NCBI RefSeq assembly: GCF_003438995.1
Contig: NZ_QSUN01000012.1
Span: forward strand, 1-64,000
DNA: 64,000 bases
Direction: 5' to 3'
Origin: Bacteroides sp. OM05-12
GTDB lineage: Bacteria; Bacteroidota; Bacteroidia; Bacteroidales; Bacteroidaceae
The notes under the pieces are model-generated. The model worked only from the letters and a program-made list of their open reading frames with translations. It was not told the origin of the DNA and did no database searches. The stretch's first letter is position 1. Each line of letters opens with the position of its first letter. Position numbers and translations under genes: made by a program. Below are positions 54,496 to 63,313 of the stretch, in pieces.

Positions 54496-54756
54496 ATGAA
54501 ACGAGAAGGAACAACCCGTCAATCAGACCGATTGACAACAGAAGAGAGAAAAGAATTAGATACATCCGAATTCGGCATACCCGAAGATCGTTCTTATCCG
54601 ATGCCCGATGCAGCCCACGTACGTTCGGCAGAAGCATATTTCAGATATGCCCCTGACAGCGAAAAGCCCGAACTGGCACGCAATATTTTGCAAAAAGCGC
54701 AGGAGTTCGGGGTGGATGTAAAAAGCCCTACCGTATTGGAATGGGCGGAAAGATGA
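54496..54756 (+). CDS. Small hypothetical protein (DUF6582-like)
   Basis: This 86-residue charged, soluble protein contains SEFGIPEDRSYPMPDAAHVRSAEAYFRYA. The FxIPExRxYPxxDxxHxRxA pattern is seen in small phage- and plasmid-type proteins (DUF6582). Function is unknown. A longer minus-strand frame (54305-54637) overlaps it but has no domain character. The preceding gap 54211-54495 shows only AT-rich sequence. Confidence 0.7.
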   Translation: MKREGTTRQSDRLTTEERKELDTSEFGIPEDRSYPMPDAAHVRSAEAYFRYAPDSEKPELARNILQKAQEFGVDVKSPTVLEWAER

Positions 54757-54764
54757 AATGCAGT

Positions 54765-55037
54765 CTATTTCTTCCAACGTTTAAGGGTCGGAAAGAACTG
54801 TCTCATCTGGGCAATTGCCTGCTCTTTGGTCAGTTTCTCTTCCGAATCCTTATTAAATTCATCCAAAAACTGAATGCAAGTATCAATCATTTCATCCATT
54901 GTACAGTCTTTTGTAAAAGCACCTTCTTTATAACAATAACAGCAATATTCTTCATTTCTGCTACCATCCTTGTTTGTACCGAAATCTGCATCCGCCTGTA
55001 AAGGCATACCGCAACTCTGACATAATTTCATTTCCAT
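54765..55037 (-). CDS. Zinc-ribbon protein
   Basis: This 90-residue protein starts MEMKLCQSCGMPLQ and has a second cysteine group EEYCCYCYKEGAF, giving a CxxC...CxxC treble-clef zinc ribbon. The rest is a helical tail (MDEMIDTCIQFLDEFNKDSEEKLTKEQAIAQMRQFFPTLKRW). This is a common small protein in anaerobes, probably a regulator or adaptor of unknown target. It lies 12 bases downstream of the NUDIX gene and is probably co-transcribed with it. Confidence 0.8.
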   Translation of the reverse strand: MEMKLCQSCGMPLQADADFGTNKDGSRNEEYCCYCYKEGAFTKDCTMDEMIDTCIQFLDEFNKDSEEKLTKEQAIAQMRQFFPTLKRWKK

Positions 55038-55049
55038 AATTTTATCTTT

Positions 55050-55673
55050 TTAATCTACAACAGCATCCTTTGCAGGAGCCTTTTTATACTCAAACATTAA
55101 ATCAATCTGTTCTTTTACTACCCGTTCCAATGAAAGAGGAGGTAAATTATCCTGCCGGAAGAACCCTTTACCCTGAATATCGAATACTTCATTGAATTCA
55201 CCGCCCATGATTCGGCATAGTATGAATATCTTATAAGCATAATGTAATGCAGGAGGATGATTATGGCATTTCTTATCATGGACAGCCAAAAGCCTCAAGG
55301 GCTCTACATCTAATCCAGTTTCCTCCTTTACCTCTTTTACCGCAACTTCACACGGCGAATAACCAACGTCCGCCCATCCACCCGGTAGCGACCAGCATCC
55401 GTCTGCTTTTTCCTGAACCAGCAATATTTCATTTTCATTATTAAAAACCACCGCACGCACATCCACCTTAGGGGTTACATAGTCTTTCTCCAAAGAAAAG
55501 CAAGCACTTATCTCCGATAGTGAATGCCCTGAAAGTCCGGCAGCAATACGGTTACTGATTTCAAGCAACTCCTCATACCGCTCGGTATCATACTCATTCG
55601 TAGAATAAACCAAACCATTCTGCGCCAACACGCGAATGCGGTTTACCGTATCGATCAGTTCTTTTTCTTTCAT
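55050..55673 (-). CDS. NUDIX hydrolase with N-terminal helical domain
   Basis: This 207-residue enzyme has an N-terminal helical domain (residues 1-65, LAQNGLVYSTNEYDTERYEELLEISNRIAA) as in ADP-ribose-type NUDIX hydrolases. The NUDIX fold follows, with the box GGWADVGYSPCEVAVKEVKEETGLD (Gly and Glu residues intact, about 97-120). It should hydrolyse a nucleoside diphosphate-X compound. The true substrate cannot be told. Confidence 0.88.
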   Translation of the reverse strand: MKEKELIDTVNRIRVLAQNGLVYSTNEYDTERYEELLEISNRIAAGLSGHSLSEISACFSLEKDYVTPKVDVRAVVFNNENEILLVQEKADGCWSLPGGWADVGYSPCEVAVKEVKEETGLDVEPLRLLAVHDKKCHNHPPALHYAYKIFILCRIMGGEFNEVFDIQGKGFFRQDNLPPLSLERVVKEQIDLMFEYKKAPAKDAVVD

Positions 55674-55772
55674 AGCACGAACATACTAAAAAAGAATGTA
55701 AAAGATACTGTTTTAATGTTTTTTAGAAGTATCTTTTACTGCGATACGCACACAATAGTTTATAACTTTTTC

Positions 55773-55780
55773 TACTTTTG
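55773..55780 (+). promoter_or_regulatory. -7 box almost touching the AlbA_2 start codon
   Basis: TACTTTTG matches the consensus but ends only 5 bases before the ATG at 55786. Transcription would start at or near the start codon, implying a leaderless or nearly leaderless mRNA. Confidence 0.55.
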
Positions 55781-55785
55781 CAGTC

Positions 55786-56442
55786 ATGAAAACGATTACG
55801 GATACAGACTACATACACAGGTTGATAGCAGAGGGGGAGCATCAGACACAAGACTTTAAGTTTGAAATATCAGATGCATGTAAGATAGCCAAATCATTAT
55901 CCGCATTTGCCAACACTGAAGGCGGCAGGCTATTGGTAGGCGTAAAAGACAATGGGAAAATAGCCGGCATACGTTCTGAAGAAGAAATTTACATGATTGA
56001 AGCTGCTGCACAAGTATATTGTGTTCCCGAAATACAATGCCGGATGCAAACTTATTCCGTAGAAGGGAAAACAATTCTTGTCGCACAGATAGAACCCAAC
56101 AAACAGAAACCGGTCTGTGCAAAGGATGAAAACGGTAAACTCTGGGCTTATGTCCGTGTAAAAGACGAAAACATTCTTGCTACACCCGTACATCTGCATG
56201 TATGGAAGCAGTCGGATTGTCCCGCCGGAACACTGATGAAGTACACCGAACGGGAACAATTATTGCTAAACCTGCTTACCGAAGAAGATTATATCTCACT
56301 GAACCGTTACTGCCGTAAGGCCCGCATCACCCGTCGGGAGGGAGAACATCTGTTGGCTCAATTCATCCGTTTTGACATTGCAGAACCGGTCTTCATCAGC
56401 CATAAATTCTATTTCCGCCTGAAAAGCGATACTATTCAATAG
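55786..56442 (+). CDS. AlbA_2 (Schlafen-like) domain protein
   Basis: This 218-residue protein opens with an AlbA_2 domain: EGEHQTQDFKFEISDACKIAKSLSAFANTEGGRLLVGVKDNGKIAGI (about 12-60), then a beta-rich part to about 145. The C-terminal 70 residues look like a winged helix (LNLLTEEDYISLNRYCRKARITRREGEHLLAQFIRF). AlbA_2 proteins bind nucleic acid or ATP and often act as regulators. Its end overlaps the convergent AraC gene by 11 bases. Confidence 0.85.
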   Translation: MKTITDTDYIHRLIAEGEHQTQDFKFEISDACKIAKSLSAFANTEGGRLLVGVKDNGKIAGIRSEEEIYMIEAAAQVYCVPEIQCRMQTYSVEGKTILVAQIEPNKQKPVCAKDENGKLWAYVRVKDENILATPVHLHVWKQSDCPAGTLMKYTEREQLLLNLLTEEDYISLNRYCRKARITRREGEHLLAQFIRFDIAEPVFISHKFYFRLKSDTIQ

Positions 56443-57313
56443 GAATACAAATCTCTGTTATCAAGTCTTCGGGACGGGTATTTTCAGGATTATTGATATA
56501 ATTCTCGAAACCTCTGGAATCTCTTACTTTATAACTGCTTTCCGGAAGCCAATGCCCGTAAATCGTATCATAAACCGCACTCAGATTACTGTAAGGACCC
56601 TGATAACGGAAGATAGCATACTTTCCTCCCGGAATTTCTCTGACGCCTACTTCTCCCTTGGGCTGCGCAGGTTTCAGTAAAGTCAGACAGACATCGGTAC
56701 GGAGATTTTCATTTGCCGTCACTTTCGGGTCGTCATGATAAACACAAATAAACTCAATTCCCGGAGGACAGCCCTCCTTTGCATTATCAGACAACAGATT
56801 CTCCTGATACATATAAGTAAACAGGCGTTGCCACGCTTCACAATAATTCAACTTCATATACTCCCCGGATAAACGAATATAAATCACTTGTTTCGGGTCC
56901 AGCTCTTTCACTTCCACACTTACATTCAAACTCGGATTAATTTCTAATGGTTTCATAATTACATGTTCTTTATTGTTACGGTAATCATTCGGTGAAATGC
57001 CATAGAACTGCCTGAAAACCTTCGACAGAGAAGAAGGAACGTTATAGCCTATCCTATAAGCAATATCACCAATCGACATATCCGAATAACGCAATAATCG
57101 AGCTGCAGTCTCCACCCGCGTACGGATAATATAAGTACCAATCGGTTCTCTCAAAAAAGCCCTCATGATACGATGAAAATGGTAAGACGAAAAGCCTGAC
57201 ATTTCTGCCAGCTTATTGAGATTTATATCTTCTCCCAAATGGTCATTGATATATTCTATCACCAGATTAACTCTTCTGAGATACTCTTCTTTTGTTGAGG
57301 GTCTTTGTTGCAT
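56432..57313 (-). CDS. AraC-family regulator with GyrI-like effector domain
   Basis: This 293-residue protein has the reverse of the usual AraC order. The double HTH comes first (about 10-110; EDINLNKLAEMSGFSSYHFHRIMRAFLREPIGTYIIRTRVETAARLL, then SIGDIAYRIGYNVPSSLSKVFRQFYGISPNDYR). A GyrI/SOUL-like ligand-binding domain covers 130-290 (KQVIYIRLSGEYMKLNYCEAWQRLFTYMY, GGKYAIFRYQGPYSNL). Relatives (Rob/BmrR-like) sense drugs or bile compounds. The target is unknown. Confidence 0.9.
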   Translation of the reverse strand: MQQRPSTKEEYLRRVNLVIEYINDHLGEDINLNKLAEMSGFSSYHFHRIMRAFLREPIGTYIIRTRVETAARLLRYSDMSIGDIAYRIGYNVPSSLSKVFRQFYGISPNDYRNNKEHVIMKPLEINPSLNVSVEVKELDPKQVIYIRLSGEYMKLNYCEAWQRLFTYMYQENLLSDNAKEGCPPGIEFICVYHDDPKVTANENLRTDVCLTLLKPAQPKGEVGVREIPGGKYAIFRYQGPYSNLSAVYDTIYGHWLPESSYKVRDSRGFENYINNPENTRPEDLITEICIPIE

Positions 57314-57444
57314 ATTCTTTTTTTATTTCACATGGCAAAGATAAGCGCTTATTTCACGATAAACTTTTCCAAACTTGCTAACTTGCATAACTTTTCGTTA
57401 TGCTTCACAACAATTTTTGATGGATAAGCTAACTTTTTTTGCCC

Positions 57445-57452
57445 TATCTTTG
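57445..57452 (+). promoter_or_regulatory. -7 box of mdh
   Basis: TATCTTTG matches TAnnTTTG exactly and gives a leader of about 37 bases before the mdh ATG. Confidence 0.65.
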
Positions 57453-57496
57453 TTGTGCAAAGAAAAGAGATTTTAAACCTTTAAAACAAAATAGTT

Positions 57497-58498
57497 ATGA
57501 GTTTCTTAACAGACAAAAAACTGACGACTGTCGGTGCAGCCGGAATGATCGGTTCAAACATGGCACAAACAGCATTAATGATGAAGCTAACCCCGAACAT
57601 CTGTCTTTACGATCCCTATGCGCCTGCATTGGAAGGCGTTGCAGAAGAGATGCTTCAATGTGGTTTTGAGAATGTGAACATTACTTTCACCAGTGACATC
57701 AAAGAAGCATTAACAGGAGCCGAATACGTTGTTTCTTCGGGAGGAGCAGCACGCAAAGCAGGCATGACGCGTGAAGACCTGCTGAAAGGCAATGCGGAAA
57801 TTGCCGCACAATTCGGTAAAGACGTTCGCAAGTATTGTCCGAATGTGAAGCATGTTGTTGTCGTATTCAATCCGGCAGACATCACCGGACTTATCACTTT
57901 ATTATATTCCGGTCTGAAACCATCGCAAGTATCCACGCTTGCAGCATTAGACAGTACCCGTCTGCAAAACGAACTCGTGAAATACTTCAAAGTTCCGGCT
58001 TCCGAGATTAAGAATTGCCGCACATACGGCGGTCACGGCGAACAAATGGCAGTATTTGCTTCTACAACTACCATCAAGAATGAGCCGCTTTCTTCATGGA
58101 TTGGTAGCGAGCACCTCCCCAAAACGGAATGGGATGCAATCAAACAACGTGTGATTCAAGGTGGTAAGCATATCATCGACTTGCGCGGACGCTCCTCTTT
58201 CCAAAGCCCGGCTTATCTTTCTATCGAAATGATTGCTGCGGCAATGGGCGGTGCACCTTTCCGCTGGCCGGCAGGTGTTTACGTGCATTCCGGGAAATTC
58301 AACCATATCATGATGGCGATGGAGACATCCATTACCAAAGATGGCATCAGCTATAAAGAGGTTAAAGGCACTCCGGCAGAAGAAAAAGAGCTGGAAAACA
58401 GTTATGAACACCTTTGCAAGCTACGCGATGAAGTAATCGCGATGGGTATCATACCCGCAATCAGCGAATGGCATACGCTTAATCCGAATATTGATTAA
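57497..58498 (+). CDS. mdh: Malate dehydrogenase
   Basis: This 333-residue NAD-dependent enzyme reduces oxaloacetate to malate in the fumarate-forming branch used by Bacteroides fermentation. It has the Rossmann loop TVGAAGMIGSNMAQTALM, catalytic SGGAARKAGMTREDLL, VVVFNPADITGL and the active histidine in CRTYGGHGEQM. It is longer than E. coli Mdh but fits the Bacteroides form. It is monocistronic with its own promoter and terminator. Confidence 0.93.
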   Translation: MSFLTDKKLTTVGAAGMIGSNMAQTALMMKLTPNICLYDPYAPALEGVAEEMLQCGFENVNITFTSDIKEALTGAEYVVSSGGAARKAGMTREDLLKGNAEIAAQFGKDVRKYCPNVKHVVVVFNPADITGLITLLYSGLKPSQVSTLAALDSTRLQNELVKYFKVPASEIKNCRTYGGHGEQMAVFASTTTIKNEPLSSWIGSEHLPKTEWDAIKQRVIQGGKHIIDLRGRSSFQSPAYLSIEMIAAAMGGAPFRWPAGVYVHSGKFNHIMMAMETSITKDGISYKEVKGTPAEEKELENSYEHLCKLRDEVIAMGIIPAISEWHTLNPNID

Positions 58499-58517
58499 GA
58501 CAGGCTCAATTATAAGG

Positions 58518-58555
58518 ATACGGCTTGCTCTATTAATTTAGGGCAAGCCGTATTA
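58518..58555. terminator. Terminator between mdh and thioesterase genes
   Basis: ATACGGCTTGC (58518-58528) pairs with GCAAGCCGTAT (58543-58553), an 11-bp perfect stem lying between convergent genes. Confidence 0.8.
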
Positions 58556-58574
58556 TTAATCCGCAATGACTAAC

Positions 58575-59024
58575 CTAAACCGGCTTTCCACAAATCAGTT
58601 CTTCCCTTCCCTCAAACTCACATATAGCAGCTTTGCAAGCCTCCGAAATAGGTTGAGACTGTTTGGTGGCAATGTCATATCCTACCATTACAGTCTGGCA
58701 AACACATTTTACTTCACCTGTTTCCGTATTCACGGCACGCTGCACCAGTGTAAAACTCTTATTCCCGATCCTCGTCGTAGCAGTTTGTATCGCTACTTTC
58801 TCCGAGAAAAAGATCGGAGAAAAGAAATTCGCCTGTACGTTGGCCACTACTATCCCTGTCTTACGCCAATCCACTTTACCCTCCATTACATCATTCAAAT
58901 AAGTGGTCTTAGCCAAATCATACAAAGAAAAATAAACGGAATTATTCACATGACCGAACTGGTCTACGTCACTAAAACGCAACTGCACGGGAAGCGTATG
59001 TTTAAATTGTATGTTATCCTCCAT
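58575..59024 (-). CDS. Acyl-CoA thioesterase (4HBT hot-dog fold)
   Basis: This 149-residue thioesterase starts at the ATG at 59024 (MEDNIQFKHTLPVQLRF). An upstream frame to 59132 is excluded because the promoter box lies inside it. The 4-hydroxybenzoyl-CoA thioesterase motif is RFSDVDQFGHVNNSVYFSLYD, with the catalytic Asp in DVDQFGHVNN. It probably hydrolyses short- or medium-chain acyl-CoA. It is divergent from metY. Confidence 0.88.
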   Translation of the reverse strand: MEDNIQFKHTLPVQLRFSDVDQFGHVNNSVYFSLYDLAKTTYLNDVMEGKVDWRKTGIVVANVQANFFSPIFFSEKVAIQTATTRIGNKSFTLVQRAVNTETGEVKCVCQTVMVGYDIATKQSQPISEACKAAICEFEGREELICGKPV

Positions 59025-59043
59025 CTTTCCTTTATTTTTGCTG

Positions 59044-59051
59044 CAAAAATA
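59044..59051 (-). promoter_or_regulatory. -7 box of the thioesterase gene
   Basis: On the minus strand TATTTTTG matches the consensus, 20 bases before the chosen start at 59024. Confidence 0.65.
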
Positions 59052-59093
59052 CTCTTTTATGGTCAAAATGCAACAATCTAACCATTTATTCTT

Positions 59094-59101
59094 TACTTTT
59101 G
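59094..59101 (+). promoter_or_regulatory. -7 box of metY
   Basis: TACTTTTG matches the consensus, 41 bases before the metY ATG. It is back to back with the thioesterase promoter. Confidence 0.65.
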
Positions 59102-59142
59102 CGGTATGTTTAAAGCATAATATAATTTTCAATTAATATCAT

Positions 59143-60423
59143 ATGAATAAGAAATTTAAAAAAGGAACAGTCTGCGTACAGGGCGGGTGGGCTCCCAAAA
59201 ACGGCGAGCCAAGAGTATTACCTATCTACCAAAGCACAACATTCAAGTATGACAGCAGCGAACACATGGCTCGTTTGTTTGATCTTGAAGACGCAGGGTA
59301 TTTCTACACTCGTTTGCAAAACCCTACCAACGACGCTGTTGCCGCAAAGATAGCAGAACTTGAAGGTGGTGTTGCCGCTATGCTCACCTCTTCCGGACAA
59401 GCTGCCAATTTCTACGCCGTATTCAACATTTGTGAAGCCGGCGACCATATGGTTTGCTCATCTACTATCTACGGAGGCACGTTCAACCTTTTCGGCGTCA
59501 CACTGAAAAAGCTTGGAATAGATGTAACCTTCGTTGATGCCGACGCCAATGAGGAAGAAATAAGCAAAGCCTTCCGTCCGAATACTAAAGCACTGTTCGG
59601 TGAAACGATGTCCAATCCGGGTATGAACGTTTTAGACATCGAAAAGTTCGCACGCATTGCACATAATCACGGCGTTCCTTTGATTGTAGATAATACTTTT
59701 GCCACTCCTATCAACTGCCGTCCGTTTGAATGGGGTGCAGATATCGTAACCCACTCCACGACCAAATATATGGACGGACACGCCACTTGTGTAGGTGGGG
59801 CTATCGTAGACAGTGGAAACTTCGATTGGGAAGCTCATGCGGATAAATTTCCGGGATTGACACAACCCGACGAGTCTTACCACGGTTTGGCTTATTCGAA
59901 GAAATTCGGAAAATTGGCTTACATCACAAAAGCCACAGCACAATTAATGCGTGATCTTGGTTCCATTCAGTCTCCGCAAAATGCATTTCTATTAAATCTA
60001 GGATTGGAAACGCTACATTTACGTATGCGCCAGCACTGTAAGAATGCTCAAGCTGTTGCAGAATATTTGGAGGCAAACGACAAAGTGGCATGGATAAACT
60101 ATCCGGGACTGAAAAGCAGCAAGTATTATGACTTAGCTCAAAAATATATGCCTGAGGGGACTTGTGGCGTAATTGCCTTCGGTCTGAAAGGAAGCCGAGA
60201 AGAAGCCATTCATTTCATGGATAGCCTGAAAATGATTTGCATCGTAACACACGTTGCAGATGCCCGCACATGTGTTCTTCACCCCGCAAGCCATACACAC
60301 CGCCAATTGTCTGATGAACAGCTGATAGCTGCAGGTGTAGCACCGGACTTAATCCGCTTATCTGTCGGGATTGAAGATGCAGAAGACATCATCGCCGATA
60401 TTGAACAGGCTATCAATGCTTAA
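59143..60423 (+). CDS. metY: O-acetylhomoserine sulfhydrylase
   Basis: This 426-residue Cys/Met-metabolism PLP enzyme is of the MetY group (O-acetylhomoserine aminocarboxypropyltransferase), which makes homocysteine from sulfide. Conserved parts are YQSTTFKYDSSEHMARLF, YTRLQNPTNDAVAAKIAELEGG, the PLP lysine in THSTTKYMDGHATCVGG (near residue 206) and HPASHTHRQLSDEQLIAAGV. The family length fits. Some members act as cysteine synthases. Confidence 0.93.
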   Translation: MNKKFKKGTVCVQGGWAPKNGEPRVLPIYQSTTFKYDSSEHMARLFDLEDAGYFYTRLQNPTNDAVAAKIAELEGGVAAMLTSSGQAANFYAVFNICEAGDHMVCSSTIYGGTFNLFGVTLKKLGIDVTFVDADANEEEISKAFRPNTKALFGETMSNPGMNVLDIEKFARIAHNHGVPLIVDNTFATPINCRPFEWGADIVTHSTTKYMDGHATCVGGAIVDSGNFDWEAHADKFPGLTQPDESYHGLAYSKKFGKLAYITKATAQLMRDLGSIQSPQNAFLLNLGLETLHLRMRQHCKNAQAVAEYLEANDKVAWINYPGLKSSKYYDLAQKYMPEGTCGVIAFGLKGSREEAIHFMDSLKMICIVTHVADARTCVLHPASHTHRQLSDEQLIAAGVAPDLIRLSVGIEDAEDIIADIEQAINA

Positions 60424-60482
60424 CAGATAAATTCCGTTAAGGCAATCTGAGCCATATCGGAAGAAAAGAATTAGTAACGGAA

Positions 60483-60624
60483 TTGTCAAAAGTCAAAGCA
60501 TCCAAGTTTCCCCGCTTGAGCGGGGATTAAGGGGTGTGTGATCTTTCTTTGATTATTAAACTGTTAGAAAATTCACACACCCCCTACCCCCGCTCAAGCA
60601 GGGGAATTGAGATAGTTTTGACAA
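60483..60624. repeat. 142-bp palindromic element (MITE-like)
   Basis: The element begins TTGTCAAAA and ends TTTTGACAA, perfect 9-bp terminal inverted repeats. Inside, CCCCGCTTGAGCGGGG...GGGGTGTGTGA is mirrored by TCACACACCCCC...CCCCGCTCAAGCAGGGG. The whole would fold as a long hairpin. No clear target duplication flanks it. It may be a small non-autonomous element, or a large terminator for metY, whose stop lies about 60 bases upstream. Confidence 0.65.
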
Positions 60625-60695
60625 CCTCTTATATAATTCAAACAAGACAATTAATCCCCACACAAGTACAAAGAAATGTATTCGCAAGGTAAAAG

Positions 60696-60787
60696 TAGTT
60701 ATCTCACATATTATGAGGTAGCTGTCTCACAGTATGTGCAATAGTTATCTCACCTATTGTGCAATAGCTATTTCACAATAGGTGAGA
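60696..60787. repeat. Four 23-bp imperfect tandem repeats
   Basis: Consecutive 23-base units start TAGTTATCTCAC, TAGCTGTCTCAC, TAGTTATCTCAC and TAGCTATTTCAC and continue with variable dyad-like ends (TATTGTGCAA, AATAGGTGAGA). They lie 140 bases before the MutS-like gene in the 60424-60926 gap. That gap otherwise holds only the 142-bp palindromic element. Confidence 0.7.
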
Positions 60788-60926
60788 CAGTAAATTGTTC
60801 TTTATAAAACGACTAAAGAAGCAGAGAGAATCAACTAAAGACGGAGGAGGCAAAGGTTAGTTAAGGCATTCCCTTGAAGAATCATAATATATACCGCTAT
60901 TTTCCGTTCTAAGAATAAAAAAGAAT

Positions 60927-62726
60927 ATGGACATACATACAATAATTGCCACTTATCAACAAACGATTCAACAAGGCCGGGAAAAACTATCGAAGGTTAA
61001 GAATAAAATATACCGTATCGGTTCCCTCAAGTTATTACTATTTGTCGCCTGTATTGCCGGCATCATCTACTTTGTATCGGCAGGCTGGACCACCATTCTG
61101 GGAGTTATCGCAATAACGCTTATCCCGTTTCTCGTACTGGTCAAGTACCACAACCGCTTATTCAACGAAAAAGATTATCTGGAGAAAGAGATAGAGGTGA
61201 ACGAGCAGGAGCTTTCCGCAATCAATTACGACTATTCCTGTTTCGACGGAGGAAAGGAATATATCGATTCAGCCCACTTATACACATTCGACCTAGACAT
61301 ATTCGGTGATAAATCTTTATTTCAATACCTCAACCGTACTTGTACCGCTTTCGGAAAGCAGAAACTCAGTGAATGGTTCATGGCGCCTTCAAATAACAAA
61401 AAAGAAATAGAACAACGGCAGAAAGCTGTACAAGAATTGACACCGGAACTAAATTTCCGGCAACATTTCCGCATTCTGGGATTACTTTATAAAGGCAATG
61501 CCAACGACGGAAAAGAGATTATCCAATGGACGAAAGAACGGAATTATTTCTCGGAGAAGAAATTGTACCGTTTCGCCATCTACTTCGTACCGCTTACCAA
61601 TCTCATCTTGTTCATATTGGGAATTGCCGGGATCATCTCGTTCAACTGGTTCGGGCTGGCTTTCGTAGCTTTCGTCATCCTCAACTTCTCACTTCAAAAA
61701 AGTATCACACTGTTTCAAATATCTTATGATAAGAAGTTGAGTGTACTCTCTACGTATGCCAAACTAATGGAAATAGCCGAACAAAAAGAATGGAAAGCAG
61801 ACGAGCTTAAACAAATCAAAAGCCAACTATCCTCGGCATCTAACGCGGTAAAGCAACTGTCTGAGATGATGAACTCTCTCAACCAACGAAATAACATTAT
61901 TATCTCGACCATACTGAACGGGCTCTTGTTTTGGGAGCTACGGAAAGTAATCAATATCGAGAAATGGAAGAATCAGTATGCCCGACAGCTTCCCGAATGG
62001 CTAAAGGCAATCGGGGAAATGGATGCCTTGTGCTCTCTTGCAACTTTTGCCTATAATCATCCGGAATATACCTATCCTACTATCGCTACAACTCCATTTA
62101 CACTGGAGGCGACAGAAATGGGACATCCCTTGATGGAACGTGAGAAATGTGTCAGAAACAGCATTCATATCACAAAGAAACCATTTTTTGTCATTATCAC
62201 CGGTGCAAATATGGCGGGCAAAAGCACTTATCTACGCACCATCGGAGTGAACTATCTTCTGGCATGCATCGGAGCTCCCGTGTGTTGCGACAAGATGGAC
62301 ATATATCCGGCTCATCTTATCACCAGTCTCCGTACATCGGACTCTCTGACTGACAACGAATCTTACTTCTTTGCCGAGCTGAAACGTCTGAAACTTATCA
62401 TCGATAAACTAAATGCTCAAGAGGAACTTTTCATCATTCTGGACGAAATCTTAAAGGGAACGAACTCTATGGATAAACAAAAGGGCTCGCTCGCATTGAT
62501 AAAGCAATTCATGTCACTACAAGCCAATGGAATTATTGCTACCCACGACCTATTATTAGGTTCACTAGCCGAAATATATCCCAATAATATAAAGAACTTC
62601 CGTTTTGAAGCCGATATAACCAACAATGAATTAACCTTCTCTTACCGGCTCAAAGAAGGGGTTGCGCAAAACATGAATGCTTGTTTCCTGATGAAAAAAA
62701 TGGGGATTGTCGTCAATGACGACTAA
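60927..62726 (+). CDS. Membrane-anchored MutS-like ATPase
   Basis: This 599-residue protein has the MutS C-terminal ATPase: Walker A ITGANMAGKSTYLRTIG (near residue 425-434), LRTSDSLTDNESYFFAELKRL, Walker B FIILDEILKGTNS and GIIATHDLLLG. It lacks the mismatch-recognition N-terminal domain. Instead two hydrophobic stretches occur at about 30-75 (LLLFVACIAGIIYFV, TTILGVIAITLIPFLVLV) and two more at about 215-255. It is therefore probably an inner-membrane protein of a MutS subfamily not used in classic mismatch repair. Its role is unknown. Confidence 0.88.
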   Translation: MDIHTIIATYQQTIQQGREKLSKVKNKIYRIGSLKLLLFVACIAGIIYFVSAGWTTILGVIAITLIPFLVLVKYHNRLFNEKDYLEKEIEVNEQELSAINYDYSCFDGGKEYIDSAHLYTFDLDIFGDKSLFQYLNRTCTAFGKQKLSEWFMAPSNNKKEIEQRQKAVQELTPELNFRQHFRILGLLYKGNANDGKEIIQWTKERNYFSEKKLYRFAIYFVPLTNLILFILGIAGIISFNWFGLAFVAFVILNFSLQKSITLFQISYDKKLSVLSTYAKLMEIAEQKEWKADELKQIKSQLSSASNAVKQLSEMMNSLNQRNNIIISTILNGLLFWELRKVINIEKWKNQYARQLPEWLKAIGEMDALCSLATFAYNHPEYTYPTIATTPFTLEATEMGHPLMEREKCVRNSIHITKKPFFVIITGANMAGKSTYLRTIGVNYLLACIGAPVCCDKMDIYPAHLITSLRTSDSLTDNESYFFAELKRLKLIIDKLNAQEELFIILDEILKGTNSMDKQKGSLALIKQFMSLQANGIIATHDLLLGSLAEIYPNNIKNFRFEADITNNELTFSYRLKEGVAQNMNACFLMKKMGIVVNDD

Positions 62727-62733
62727 TCCCCAC
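62701..62733 (+). terminator. Hairpin over the MutS-like stop codon
   Basis: TGGGGATTGTCGTC pairs with GACGACTAATCCCCA around AAT, a stem of about 14 bp that covers the last codons and the stop. No T run follows, so it may be an mRNA 3' stabiliser rather than a terminator. Confidence 0.5.
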
Positions 62734-62767
62734 TAGAACATATATGATAGAAATTAAAAAGAGTTGT

Positions 62768-63313
62768 CTATCTCTTGCTTTGCTGCAAATAAGTGTTCAA
62801 AGCCAAAGCCTTATCACCAGTAAAATAAAATACCTTCGTAACCGGATTATAAGTATAAGGTACGAATTGGAACAGTTGAACTGCTGCAAATTTCGAATCC
62901 TGCGAACGCAGGATATCTAAACGAAGATTACCGTTACCTACCGTTTTAATACAGCTCTCCAAGGGAAATGTTCCTTCTTCAAGTAAAGAAATGAGTTTAT
63001 CCATGTACTTCGGATCGAAAAACAGAGAAGATTCTTTCGTTACACTTCCGGTGGGAGCATAAACCAAATGTTTGGATTTCCAGAATAAGCGGAAAACGCC
63101 CATAAGCAAAGCCGCCGTACCAACCACCAATAATAGCATACCGATGCTGGATGCCTTATCATTCAACTGAAATGCAGAAATAAAAACTCCCAGACCGGCA
63201 ACGATCAATGCGGAAGACAATATTAAGGAAGGAACAGACGCACGTTTAACAACATCCGGATGAGGACTTACAAATAAAGTAGCCTCTATAGCTTGTGAAT
63301 TATTCATAATCAT
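62768..63313 (-). CDS. Hypothetical membrane protein
   Basis: This 181-residue protein has two membrane helices (about 30-50 LILSSALIVAGLGVFISAF and 58-78 IGMLLLVVGTAALLMGVFRLFW). A cytoplasmic domain follows, with LVYAPTGSVTKESSLFFDPKYMDKLISLLEEG and FVPYTYNPVTKVFYFTGDKALALNTYL. I do not recognise a named family. A start two residues later (MNNSQ) is possible. It stands alone between the MutS-like gene and the next small gene. Confidence 0.65.
   Translation of the reverse strand: MIMNNSQAIEATLFVSPHPDVVKRASVPSLILSSALIVAGLGVFISAFQLNDKASSIGMLLLVVGTAALLMGVFRLFWKSKHLVYAPTGSVTKESSLFFDPKYMDKLISLLEEGTFPLESCIKTVGNGNLRLDILRSQDSKFAAVQLFQFVPYTYNPVTKVFYFTGDKALALNTYLQQSKR

Noticed and set aside
54305..54637. 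110-residue minus-strand gene
   Set aside because: It overlaps the plus-strand small gene at 54496, whose sequence looks like a real conserved protein.
58575..59132. 185-residue thioesterase
   Set aside because: The promoter box at 59044-59051 lies inside the extra part; the start at 59024 gives a standard hot-dog fold.
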